The translations under genes and the position numbers were made by a program. A DNA stretch of 64,000 nt from Eleusine coracana subsp. coracana (Eukaryota; Streptophyta; Magnoliopsida; Poales; Poaceae): positions 13,672,569-13,736,568 of the forward strand of contig CM064429.1 in the NCBI GenBank assembly GCA_032690845.1, written 5' to 3'. The notes beneath the pieces were generated by a model, which was not told the DNA's origin, did no database searches, and saw only the letters and a list, made by a program, of their open reading frames with translations. How positions within the stretch are numbered: the stretch's first letter is position 1; the number at the start of each line of letters is the position of its first letter. Positions 11,635 through 21,749 of the stretch are shown here, one piece after another.

Positions 11635-12330
11635 TTGGTCCAATTACCGGTATACTATGTCAGTGAGACACTGTCTGTCTCCAAGAAGCTGTATTCTGAG
11701 ATGGAAAAAATCACGTACGCGGTAGTCATGGCTTCCAGAAAGCTACGACATTATTTTGAGGCTCACCACATCAAAGTACTCACTAGCCAGCCACTTAATG
11801 AAATATTCGGCAACCGAGAAGCCTCGGGAACAATCGGCAAATGGGTCATGGAACTCTCGGAGCATGTAATAGACTTCGAGAAACGCAGTGCAATCAAGTC
11901 CTAGGTCTTTGCTGACTTCATAGCAGATTGGACAGCTCCGCAGCAAGTAAGAAATCAGGCATGGTCTGAACCAGAATGGACAGTGTACTGCGATGGAGCA
12001 TGTGCACTGGCTGGGGCAGGAATAGCAGCAGTAGTCACCTTGCCCGGAGGTGCGAAAATGAAATATGCCGCAAGGCTAGAGTTCAGCAAGGAAACAGATA
12101 AGTGCACCAACAACATAGCAGAGTATGAGGCAGTACTGCTGGGGCTCAAAAAAGTGAGAGCACTTCGAGTCCAAAGGTGCAGAATCAGAACAGATTCCAA
12201 GATCATGGCCAACCAATACGACAAAGAATTCACAACCCGGGATCCCTTGCTAGAGAAATATCATAGCACCATCCGAGGTATGGAAAAGTACTTCAAAGGC
12301 TTTGATATACAGTTTCTTTTGGCCAACTAT
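11635..12330 (+). pseudogene. T1 RNase H fragment and archaeal-type second RNase H
   Basis: 11635-11904 is the end of the ordinary RT-linked RNase H in a shifted frame, with YYVSETLS and an S-E-M-E-K-I segment. After a stop, 11983-12330 carries a second RNase H with YCDGA, a central NIAEYEA and IRTDSK, which supply the D-E-D metal ligands. A second RNase H resembling archaeal/plant RNase HI is a known hallmark of Tat elements. The domain itself looks intact. Its C-terminal end runs directly into integrase sequence in another frame because of a deletion. Confidence 0.75.
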
Positions 12331-13249
12331 GGTCAAGGACGGCGCAGAAATAGTAACTAGGTGTGAAGCCTGCCAAAAAATCTCAAATAGGCAGTCAGCA
12401 CCCTCGCAGCCAACGCAACTCATAGCCCCATCATGGCCTCCCCAACGCTGGGGAATCGACATCGTTGGGCCCTTATCCATAGCACCAGGGAATTATAAGT
12501 GGGCAGTTGTAGTGCTAGAATATTTTACCAAATGGATCGAAGCAAAACCAATCACAAATATCTCGACAGCAACGATCAGAAAGTTCTTTTGGCAAAATAT
12601 CGTCTGCCGCTTCGGAGTGCCAAGAGACATAACAGTCGACAAAAGAAAACAATTTGAGAATGATATGTTCAAAGAGTTCTGTCACTTCATAGGAACCAAA
12701 GTTGACTTTGCGTCAGTATACCACCCCCAGTCGAACGGAGCAGTCAAAAGAGCAAACAACCTTATATTCAAGGCAATCAAAAAGATACTCCTCAATGACA
12801 GGAAAGGAAAATGGGCAGAAGAACTACCAAGGGTCATTTGGTCGCACAACACGACTGAAACTAGAGCAACCAAATACTCGCCCTTCAGGTTACTTTACGG
12901 GGTAGAGGCAGTCACGCCCGAGGAGATTTTGCACCAAAGTCCTAGAACCTCTAAGGCAAAATCGACACAGCCGGCAGAGGATGAATCAAAGGATCTGACG
13001 GAAGTCGACAGGCTGGATGCAGTTGTCAACCTAGAAAAGTACCAATCAGAAACACACCACTGGAAGGATCAAGAAGTTGCACCCCGAGTCTACGCACTAG
13101 GAGACCTAGTCCTACTCCGAAGCCACAGAACAGAAAGCAAAGCCAAGCTAGTGTCAAAGTGGGAGGGCCCATACATCGTGGCAAAATCAAATAGGCCCAG
13201 AGTGTACAGGCTCCAGACTTCGCAAGGAGAAGAGTTGCCGCATTTCTAG
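12302..13249 (+). pseudogene. T1 integrase, N-terminus deleted and catalytic Glu replaced
   Basis: The open frame begins inside the zinc-binding domain: FWPTM, then the C..C pair (CEACQ). The upstream histidines and the linker from RNase H are missing, probably several hundred bp. In the catalytic core the first Asp is present (WGIDIVGPL). The second lies in an altered VDKRKQF, where SDNGxQF is usual. The catalytic Glu expected in the NGQVERAN-type motif is Lys (AAA, 12746-12748). The C-terminal GPY-type motif (WEGPYIV) is present near 13160. The protein would be inactive even if expressed. Confidence 0.85.
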
Positions 13250-13652
13250 AACACGAAGAACCTTCAAAAGTTCTACGTATAAGAAAAACCATCACTCCAA
13301 GCATGTAAAAAGCCAAGCATAGCACAAAGCTATAAGTGCTACCTTGAGCTTAGTTGGTAGATTTTCTTTTTTTCAGGCTTTTCTTTTCCAAGCAATTATG
13401 TAAAGGACCGTACTCTTTTCCTCACAAGGGGAACCCTTCGTAGGGGTGAGGTTTTTAACGAGGTGGATCCTATGTAAACCCCACCTAAATCTATAAAGCT
13501 GCCTTCCCCAAAGTGGAAAGCCTCGCTCAGCAGAATACGTCGAAACAACTCCAATCACGGAGATTGAAACATTCGACGAAGAGCAAAAAAGCTCTCAAGC
13601 CATAGCTGCTGTATTGGTCAAGCCCGAAGAGCCAAGACCAGTACAGCTAGGT
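13250..13652 (+). other. T1 spacer between pol and the tandem array
   Basis: The integrase frame ends near 13249. What follows is AT-rich, with a poly-T stretch near 13365 and short similarities to the downstream repeats, but no ORF. Confidence 0.4.
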
Positions 13653-14308
13653 AACTTAGCAAAAAATGCTAAGGGGCTCATTGCAGCCCAATCCCGTCAA
13701 AGAGGTTTGCCCTAAAACACCTCGCCCCTAGCACTTCGAGGGGGAGGGTGGTGCTTTTCAAAAACTTAGCGAAATGCTAAGGGGCTCGATGCAGCCCAAA
13801 CCCATCAAAGGGGTTTGCCCTAAAACACCTCGCCCCTAGCACTTAGAGGGGGAGGGTGGCATTTTTCAAAAACTTAGCGAAAACTGCTAAGGGGCTCGTT
13901 GCAGCCCAAACCCGTCAAAGGGGTTTGCCCTAAAACACCTCGCCCCTAGCACTTCGACGGGGAGGGCGGCGTTTTTCAAAAAATTAGCGAAATGCTAAGG
14001 GGCTCGTTGCAGCCCAAACCCGTCAAAGGGGTTTGCCCTAAAATACCTCGCCCCTAGCACTTCGAGGGGGAGGGTGGCGTTTTTCAAAAACTTAGCGAAA
14101 TGCTAAGGGGCTCGTTGGAGCCCAAAACCATCAAAGGTGTTTGCCCTAAAACACCTCGCCCCTAGCACTTCGAGGGGGAGGGTGGCATTTTTCAAAAACT
14201 TAGCGAAATGCTAAGGGGCTCGTTGCAGCCCAAACCCGTCGAAAGGTTCATCCTAGAACACCTTGCCCTTAGCAATTCGAGGAAAAGGGTGGTGTTTTTC
14301 AAAATTCG
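13653..14308 (+). repeat. Six-copy 108-110 bp tandem array in T1
   Basis: The phrase (C)TTAGCGAAATGCTAAGGGG recurs with starts near 13655, 13765, 13873, 13983, 14091 and 14199, a period of 108-110 bp. Each unit also contains a CGCCCCTAGCACTTCGAGG-type line and a (T)TTTTCAAAA end. Copies are very similar, with the first and last most diverged. Tandem arrays between pol and the antisense ORF are typical of Tat elements. Each unit includes an inverted pair, TTAGC...GCTAA, that could fold. Confidence 0.85.
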
Positions 14309-14441
14309 ACGACAGTGCTAAGCAAATTACAACAACTCAAACTCGGTAGGACACAATTTATTACAATTGCAGCTAATCAATGTTTACATCAGGAATCATA
14401 ATCAATGGGTTCCTCTTTTACAACAACCTAGAAGCTAGCAA

Positions 14442-17400
14442 CTAGGGAAGCAAAACCGACCACTCATCGGCAGTGTAACCAGGCGGAGGGGGGCAAGGAT
14501 TAGGCCTCGAGCCCCCGGAACCAAGCGCACTTGAATCTTGGGCGTTTCCACAAGTTGGAACAGGCGCTTGAGAAAAGGATCTACCAATCTTCGTCGGCGA
14601 ATTCAGCACGGAGCTAATTGACCACTTCACAACAGCAAGCCGCGAACGAGATGGCCATAGAATCGAAGCATTGGAACCTTCAGTGCTCAAGGATTTCTCG
14701 TGTTGCTTGAGACGTGGAGAACCCGGTCCTCGCTCCCTGCAAGGTATCTCTACGGAGACTCCCCCACCACGGGACCTACTCCTACCCCGACGGCGAAGCG
14801 TGAATGACACGCTCGACGAAGCGCCATGAGTGAATAAGTGGGAATAATCTCCCACACAAACCACGCCGGAGTCCAAAGTCATCAAGCACGCCCTGGACGA
14901 AGATGCGCGTTCGGGATGCTCAAATCTTTCAGCCTCCGCTGCAACATCCAACGCTTCGAACCCGCTCAAACTAGCCTCCGAACTACTCGAGGTAGGCGTC
15001 AGTACAGAAACATCACCCATCAAAGATTGAGACCCTTCGCTCATCAAACCCAACATGCGCAACACGGAAGATTCACTAGAGGCATCCTCTTCGGACTCCT
15101 GCGTAGGCGACACGAAGGATACCTGCGCAGGGTCAAGTAGGCAAGTCAAAATTACAGATACAAAATTCTCCTCAGAACCTTCCAAAAGTACATTACATTA
15201 ACACTACAACTACAAATGATCCTAAACCTCACTTTGCACAGCCCTTGCTCCACCCGCTGAAGTCCCAGCCTTCTTAGCGGTGCTCCTCGACGTACCCTGG
15301 CCCCCTGAAGGATCTTCAGCCTGGCCGTCACCGCTCCTTGAAGAGCCACACATCTGCACAAGCACAATTATTTTCAGCTTTGAACGTTGCGCAAATAAAT
15401 GAAAATATAGTATGGAAACAAAAGTATAACTTGAGCTAGCTTCTCAATCGCAGCTTGTCGAGCGGCTTCACGGCCGTGATCACGCCAGAACTTCATGGCG
15501 ACGCGCTTAGCTGCGGCGACGGCCTCTGGCGACAAGCCGTCCGAAGCATCTGCACCAATAGGAAAGTTGTGCCTTCCCAGAGCGTGGAAGTGATCGCAGC
15601 CTTCGCGCTCCAGCAGCCCAAAAGCGGCGTCCGCAGTGTGCAGCGCGCTGAAGTTGCAACACTTGTCCATCACCCCCGGGAGAGCTTCAAACTCAGACTT
15701 CAGCCACCCGAAGAACACAACTTCGGTGATCGCAGCCCCGTCGGTTAACGACATTGGTTCAGCACCAACATAACCCAAAGCCTCGCAATACTACTGGTGT
15801 GCGGATATAGCTTGAGCAGCAAAACCGTAGTTGCGAGTTGATCGGTCATGTTTGAAGGCTGCGTTCTCTTTCTCCAAAGCTGCGATCTTAGCCTCAACAG
15901 CCTCCAGGCGACTTAGCCCGGTCTTCAGTTCAGCAACCTCAGCCCGCGAAGCATTAAGCTCTTTACGCATAAGCTTAGCTTCGAGCGTAGCTTCATCCTT
16001 TGTAGAACCAAGGCTGCTAAGCTTCTCCTTGAGCAACATGTTCTCTGTTGCGAGCGAATTCTTCTCCTTCTCAATCGAAGAAAGCTCCATGCAAGTCTTC
16101 TCAGAAGAAATCCGTGCGAGGGTGCGGGCCTGAAACAAAACATTAGTCAAGTTAGCCCTGTCACAAAACTCAAAAAGCAGCGCAGTGTTTTTCATACACC
16201 ACCAGAACAAAGCATACTTACATGTCTCAAAACATGGGAGAGGTTGCACCACAACTCCCTGGTTCCAAGTAGCTGCGCCCCTTTGGCTACGAAGGCATCG
16301 GGAGCCGAGCACAGGTTAGCCCAAGCCTGGGGATCGAAAAAACCCTCATGCCTCTCGGGTAGCCCCAAGCCTCCGCCGGTAGACCCTCCAGAAGCTCCAG
16401 CCCCAATCAAAAGTTGACTCGGACTCAAAGGTCTAGGGCGAGCAGAAAATTTTTCCTTGAGGCCCGCAATAGTGTCCGCGGCATCTGTATCCACAGCCTG
16501 ACTCCTCGCGGGAGCAGCGGAGGAACTCGAAGCCGGCGCATCAATAGCACCGCCCGCAGCAGGGGGAGACACCACCACCACATCATCCTCGTCGTCGTCA
16601 TCACCGAAGAAGGCGTCCTCCTTCGCGCTAGCGTGCACCAGCGTCCCAACAGCATGGAGGCCGGGGGCAGACGAGCTCGAAGAGCCCCGGCGGGGTTCCT
16701 TAGCTGGTGCATGCCTCGGGGGGACCTTTGAAGCCTCCTCGTCCCTTTTCCTTTTCCCAATCTGCAGGAGAGGCTTCGGCGGACACTTCTATTTCCTTGT
16801 CTTCTTGACCCCCGTTGCCTTTGCAGCTTCCGAACCAACATTGCCAGGGGGCCGATTCCGCTTCACACGAGGGCCCGGTGCGATGCGTGCAGGATACTTC
16901 ACACCAGGCAGCGTTAGGACACGGTTAAGCAGGCTGTTGTGCGAGGTCCGCTCGCAGGTATGCTTGTGCTCCTCGCAAGTGTATGGTCCAACTACAGACT
17001 CGCTGGTGCACTGAAGAAAAACCAAAAATTCTTCATCGCTAAAGCCCCGTTTGTCCGCAGCCACCTCCGAAAAAGGTATTGTAATATCGGGCCGCGAGGG
17101 AATCTTCTTCTGAATGAACCCAAGAATCAAACATCCCTCGCGTAGCAGCCACATATTTGCAGCCACAAACTCTTCGACGAGGTCCCGAACGAATGAGTTG
17201 AATGTAGCGACGCGGAAGGCAGCCTCGTTCTTACAACCCTTGGGCACGCTGCCTTTCGTGGATCGAGGCTCGCAGCGAGTCAGCTTCAAAGCTAAAGGAA
17301 AGGTTGTGGCCCCTCCCTCTTCTGGAGTCCCCATGGCAACCTTCACGTATAGCCAGCATTCATGCCACTTGTCACTCCAGCGGTTTCGACTGCACTTAAC

Positions 17401-18743
17401 AAATTGGTTGTCACGTTTGAAATGGGGCACGAAGGTTACGCAACCAAAATCAGCCTCGTGCACCACACCGTCAATCTTGATAGTCTTCGGCTGGTAGTGA
17501 GCGCAGTAGTATTAGCAGAACACCTCAATATCAGCCTGACCCTGATAACTCAGCACTCCCCAGACAAATTTGCTTAGCATTACCATCCCGCTAGGACTTA
17601 TTTGATGCAGCTGCACATTGAACCTGCTCAACACGTCCTTCACGAAGGCTGAGCAGGGAAAATGAAAGCCAGCAGTGAAGTGGTCTTCACAAACCAAAGG
17701 CCTCGTCTTCAGCAGAGCATGGAGTAACCTCGTGACTAGCCAGTCGGGCCCCTCTGGAGGGAAAACATCCCGACTCGGCAAGCTTGTTTAGCATGGGGGC
17801 GTCGGGGCGAGAGCGCCCAAAAGCAAAAGTCCGAGGTCTGGATCCATCATGATCTTTCCCTTTCCCTTTTTGGCCCTTCGGCAAGTCAGAGTCATCAGCG
17901 GGCAGTAGATCGCTGATGTCTGCTTCCACGTCCTCCAGGTCTTCATCCACCGGAACAGAGCTCCAAACCCAGCGGCTCGAACCTTGCCCTTGGGTGTCGG
18001 CGACTACACTTCCAACACCTCGAGGAGCGAAATCTTGGTCATCACCCCCTTCCTCATTGTCTTCCTCATCATCCTCCTCTTCCTCATCGTCCTCTTCTTT
18101 GTTATCCTCAACCTCCCTCGGCGGTCCCCGACCATAGTCTTCGGGAGCAAAGATAAGGTTGTCTTCCAAACTTTTAGCAAACTCCGCCTTAGAGTCGCCT
18201 TCCCTGGCAGCGGCGTTGACAGCCGTCGAAGGAAGATTTTCCTCAGCGGCAGCGTCGTCAAGTACAACAGTTTGCTTAACCCGAGCCATGTCTTCAGATC
18301 CTGCAAATAAACGCAAAGGGTGAGCTCTGTAGGAACCTAAAAGCTAGTCCCAATTATCATTAAGAACACTTTGAAGTGAGGGCCCAAGCATACCGAGTCA
18401 GCTCAAACATAGCTTTAAAAGCAAAAGTAGCTAAACAGCAACGCGAGCACACAAAGTTGGGGAAGGCTAGAGCACTAAAAAGCAAATCGCAACAGAAGCT
18501 TCGAAGACCTTTACCCCCCCCCCCCCACCCCCCACTTATATTGTCAGGTGAAAACGGACCAACATTTACTGCGGAGCCTCGGGAGTCGAAGCCACAGTAA
18601 CACAAAATTTTAAAGCGGAAGGCAAAAAGCCATGACACCTAATGCCGCCAAGTGTTACCTTCGACAGAGCTGGGTGAGCTCCCAGAGGACGACTCGCTTT
18701 CAGAAACAATTATTGTTCGAACCATAGGCATAATCGTAGGCAT
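14442..18743 (-). pseudogene. Multi-exon antisense gene of T1 with transposase_28-like domain
   Basis: Splice signals on the minus strand give exon 1 18743-18659 (85 nt), a phase-1 intron, exon 2 18300-16222, exon 3 16129-15431 and exon 4 15353-15222, which ends in TAG. Alternatively exon 4 splices at 15228/15227 to a fifth exon at 15122 that is open to 14442. Exon 2 has a very acidic Asp/Glu run (about 18040-18130), then a domain like Pfam Transposase_28 (about 17760-17400): P.DW, FHFP, a QLHQ(I)SP motif and an FVW(G) motif. Exon 3 is a long coiled coil. Defects: a frameshift near 17770, also in the second copy, and stops at 17512, 16789 and about 15791. Despite the Pfam name, no transposase activity is established. 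The role is unknown. Confidence 0.7.
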
Positions 18744-18804
18744 GGTGTAAGCTCAACGGGCAAGTAACCAGTAAAAGTAATAATTTTCCAGCACAGTTAT
18801 TCTC

Positions 18805-18812
18805 CTTTTATA
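18805..18812 (-). promoter_or_regulatory. TATA box of the T1 antisense gene
   Basis: TATAAAAG on the minus strand, 62 bp upstream of the predicted ATG (18743) and 130 bp from the 3' LTR edge. It is preserved in the second copy at 40328-40335. Confidence 0.55.
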
Positions 18813-18925
18813 GGCAGAAGCCCAGGTAGCTTCGTTTGAAAAGCCCAACTTTAATGCCCGAAGGGTGGCATTTGGGTAAGAGATCCCGGCGAAGCGAGGA
18901 CTGCGGCCCATCAAAGTTGGACCTA

Positions 18926-18941
18926 CCCCTCGAGGGGCTAC
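18926..18941 (+). other. Polypurine tract region of T1 with an embedded palindrome
   Basis: CGAGGGGCTAC abuts the 3' LTR start. The 12-mer CCCCTCGAGGGG at 18926-18937 is a perfect palindrome overlapping the PPT, and the second copy keeps it near 40432-40443. Confidence 0.6.
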
Positions 18942-19515
18942 TGTTGGGGGGATTACTTTGCAAGCCACCCTTCGAGGGTTCATCAAAGTCGGGCCGCAAA
19001 TGAAAGTCAAAGTCAACATATTGTTATCCTTTTTTATTATTAACTATAATTTTGAGACACAGGGGTTCATCGGAGGCTATAGCGAAGCCAAGACCCTTCG
19101 AGCGGTACCTCCGCACCCTCGGAGGACGAAGTCATCATCCTTCGAGAGACAGTGCGCGGGGCAAGACCAGGAGCCTGGTTGGCACGAAGAGGGCAACATG
19201 TGGCACCTGGTCATGTCGTGGCGTGTGGAGCAAGGAAGGGAACTAGGAGCGCTCAAATGACTAATTTGTCCTTTATGACCATTTTGTACAGTATATTCGA
19301 AGAATATAGTAGGTAATAGGAACAAAATGGTCATTTGCACTTGGCCTAGGTAAGGGCCTATAAAAGGAACACCCCTACTTACTAGTAAGAGGAGGAATCT
19401 TTTTGGGAACACGTGAGAGGAGTCCCTTTTTCCCCGTTTCATACCCTTCGGAATTTCCTCTTATGTTCATTCTTACTGTTGGTGTTAACGAGGCTCGTGC
19501 TCGGTGACACCAACA
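18942..19515 (+). repeat. 3' LTR of T1
   Basis: 574 bp, TGTTGGGGGGATT...GACACCAACA, with TATAAAAG at 19359-19366. It matches the 5' LTR with scattered substitutions and lacks the 5' LTR deletion. Confidence 0.9.
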
Positions 19516-19520
19516 GTACT
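19516..19520. repeat. Target site duplication of T1 (right copy)
   Basis: GTACT, identical to 7447-7451 at the other end of T1. The second unit has the same junction at 41008-41012, which shows both T1 copies descend from one insertion. Confidence 0.9.
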
Positions 19521-20825
19521 CATGAGTTCCCCAAGTTTTGGTGTAATATGTGGTCGCAGGTGCTATAGGGTCAAAATATGCAAAAACATGTGAAAATACC
19601 ATGTCGACTGATCACGGCTGTGAAACAGCCGTTTTCTGACAGCCGACAGGGTCGTTAACAGCCAGAATCAGCACCCGATCAGGTCATCACCAAGTAAAAT
19701 TGTCAATCGACCAAATCATAAGCTATCATCACCCGGTAGGGTGAAGCAAGTTTTCAATCAATTCCCGGTCACACGACAATACAACCTAGGACCACCGGCC
19801 GATTTGGAACTTCACCCCCTCACCCGACCGACATGCAAACACCATCGCCATGAAGTCGTCCCCTAACTCCGGTCCAAAAGTTTTCAAAGAGACAAAGGAA
19901 GGAGGTTGACACATGGACTAATCGGGAGAATGGAAGGAGAACTAGGCCACAAGGCCAAAGGGCTGCCACCCAAAAACGGGCCGCCACCCGGCGAGTTGTG
20001 CCGCCCGGCGGGCTTGCCACCCGAGGTTGCCAGCCCATGACGCCCATGAAGCCAACCGTCCCCAAAATAAAGAGTCGGTGGAGACCGACCCAACAACCGC
20101 CTTTGGGATGCAATCCTAGCCATTGGGAGAAGGTTGGTCGGGAAACTGACACGATCCAAGGGCCGCCCAGCGGTGCAAGCCGCCCGGCACACGTGGCCGC
20201 CCGACAGACCGACTTTGGCCTACCGACTCGCCTTCACCTACAAGTACCCCTTGCCCATCGCCACCTATAAATAGAAGGGTAATTCGGCAAAAAAGATCAA
20301 CAATTGAAGAGGAGAACAACAAGCGCCACGCTGCAGAAATATATTATAATAGGGAGTGAGAGTGAGTGGTTGAAGTTCGGGAGGGAGTCGGGGATGTCGG
20401 CTCCTTCTCTACCTTGTGCCTCGGGGATGATTCTCCATCAAGAGTAGAGTCCCCGTCCTTCAGCCGGGTAACATGTAGACATTCTTTTGTTCATTTAATC
20501 ATTGAAGATTTCTTTATTTATATCTTGTTTATGGGTTCTTAGTCCCTGTTAGATAAAGTATTTTACTTTATTTGACTATGGTTACTCTGCCTTTAGTTAA
20601 CAAGGTTAGAGTAGTAATTGTAAGTGTATACCTGGTGTATAGACTTATAATTATCTAAGTTTGCTCCCAACCCCACGGGTTGTGTGGTCGGTAGTTAGGT
20701 GGTGACAACACTGAGCTACCCGTTGTATTCCACTATGTTCAGGTTGGACTCGTAGACGTTGATGGTAGTTTTAAACAAGAGTAAATATTGGAGTCTAATG
20801 ATTATTTGGATATAAGTTGTCACAT
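19521..20825 (+). repeat. E LTR, first unit, segment 2
   Basis: Continues the E LTR after T1 and matches 41013-42386 closely. It has a GC-rich stretch with repeated GCCGCCC(G/A)(G/A)C words (about 19965-20215) and a TATA box TATAAATA at 20266-20273. The leader-like tail contains GGTGGTGACA, as in D LTRs. Relative to the second unit it lacks about 55 bp after 'ggtagtttta' near 20770. It ends in CACAT (20821-20825), the C1 target site. Confidence 0.75.
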
Positions 20826-21749
20826 TGATGAAAACAAGGGTTTCCGATCTTCCGAAAGGTTCTTGGTAAGTTGATTTGGTCGGAGGCGACACACAAATCG
20901 ATCCGGCTTCAGAACAGCACGTTCTAAACCCCGCAATCGCAGCACGACGTCTCCTCTGGTTATCAACCGTCCAAAAGATGATTGACCTTGCCGAGAAGGC
21001 TAATCCCTGCCTGCGAATCAAGAACACAAGCAAGAACAACGAAGAATGCAACACAATTGCAGATGTATGATTAAACTCTCGAAGTTGGGGTCTCACAAAC
21101 CGATGAACGGCGAAACTGTTTATGAACAGAATTGATCTAAGCAAAACCCGAACCCTAATGGTGCGGCGGCGGCTGTATATAAAGACCCTAGGGTCGTGCA
21201 AGACCCTCTAGACGCGCCCCTAATTGGGCTCAACTAGATACAAAGCCCAAAGGCCAAAAATAGGCGACACAGCACCGACACAGATTCTGGACTCTCTCTT
21301 ATTTTGATGATTCCTGATGACTCCGGATGAATTTTGATATGAGGCCGGCGGCATTAGAAATTACTTCTCCTTATCTTTCCGCGCATATGTAGAACGTCCA
21401 AATCCGAGTCCGTATGCGTCCTGGATGACTGTTTTAGTGCAGACTGGTCCTGGGCCCCGAAACAGACTCGAAGTCGGTTTTGATTGGGCCTCCACTTTGG
21501 CTTCCAAGCCCTTGCTGGTCCTCCACGTTCCCAACTCCTTCTCCCATCATCTCCTGGTCCTCTCCATGGTTTCTAATCATAAAATAATCATTAGGTAGAA
21601 CACCATTCTTAAAAGTAACATATAGCAAAGAACGTAGGTACGAGCTCACCTCTAAATTTAGTCGTCGTGCACGAGCTCTAGTCATTGGACCTTGCAAGTC
21701 CAGAATTGGAGGAGTGTTGTGTGTATCCATAGGAGTGATGTCCTCATCA
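20826..21749 (-). repeat. 3' LTR of C1
   Basis: 924 bp. The first 316 bp on the minus strand encode the end of the polyprotein. The minus-strand TATA region is at about 21176-21183 (tatataaa on +). It is closely similar to 26891-27774, 53228-54053 and 59310-60201. Confidence 0.9.

Larger units (their letters stand above)
7452..19515 (+). mobile_element. T1: complete Tat-lineage Ty3/gypsy element with antisense gene, defective
   Basis: Both LTRs are present (7452-7978 and 18942-19515), flanked by the 5-bp duplication GTACT (7447-7451, 19516-19520). Order: LTR, PBS, gag, protease, RT, RNase H, archaeal-type second RNase H, integrase, a six-copy 108-110 bp tandem array, an antisense spliced gene with a transposase_28-like domain, PPT, LTR. 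Dual RNase H plus a large antisense ORF before the 3' LTR identifies the Tat lineage. Stops and frameshifts run through gag-pol, the integrase N-terminus is deleted and its catalytic Glu is Lys, so T1 cannot move by its own proteins. The LTRs differ at roughly 10 sites in the first ~100 bp compared by eye, so the insertion is not recent. Confidence 0.9.

Noticed and set aside
17916..18310. Plus-strand hydrophobic/Ser-rich ORFs, which look like membrane proteins
   Set aside because: They are the complement of the acidic Asp/Glu run in the antisense gene; codon complement alone makes Ser/Leu/Ile-rich translations.
18514..18534. C-rich run (CCCCCC...) as a possible sequencing-gap scar
   Set aside because: The second copy has a similar C-rich run (40039-40057) at the same place, so it is part of the intron.
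19820..20322. Overlapping ORFs on both strands in the GC-rich part of the E LTR (also 41221-41831)
   Set aside because: They arise from low-complexity GC-rich repeats with few stop codons, and the frames shift between the two copies.
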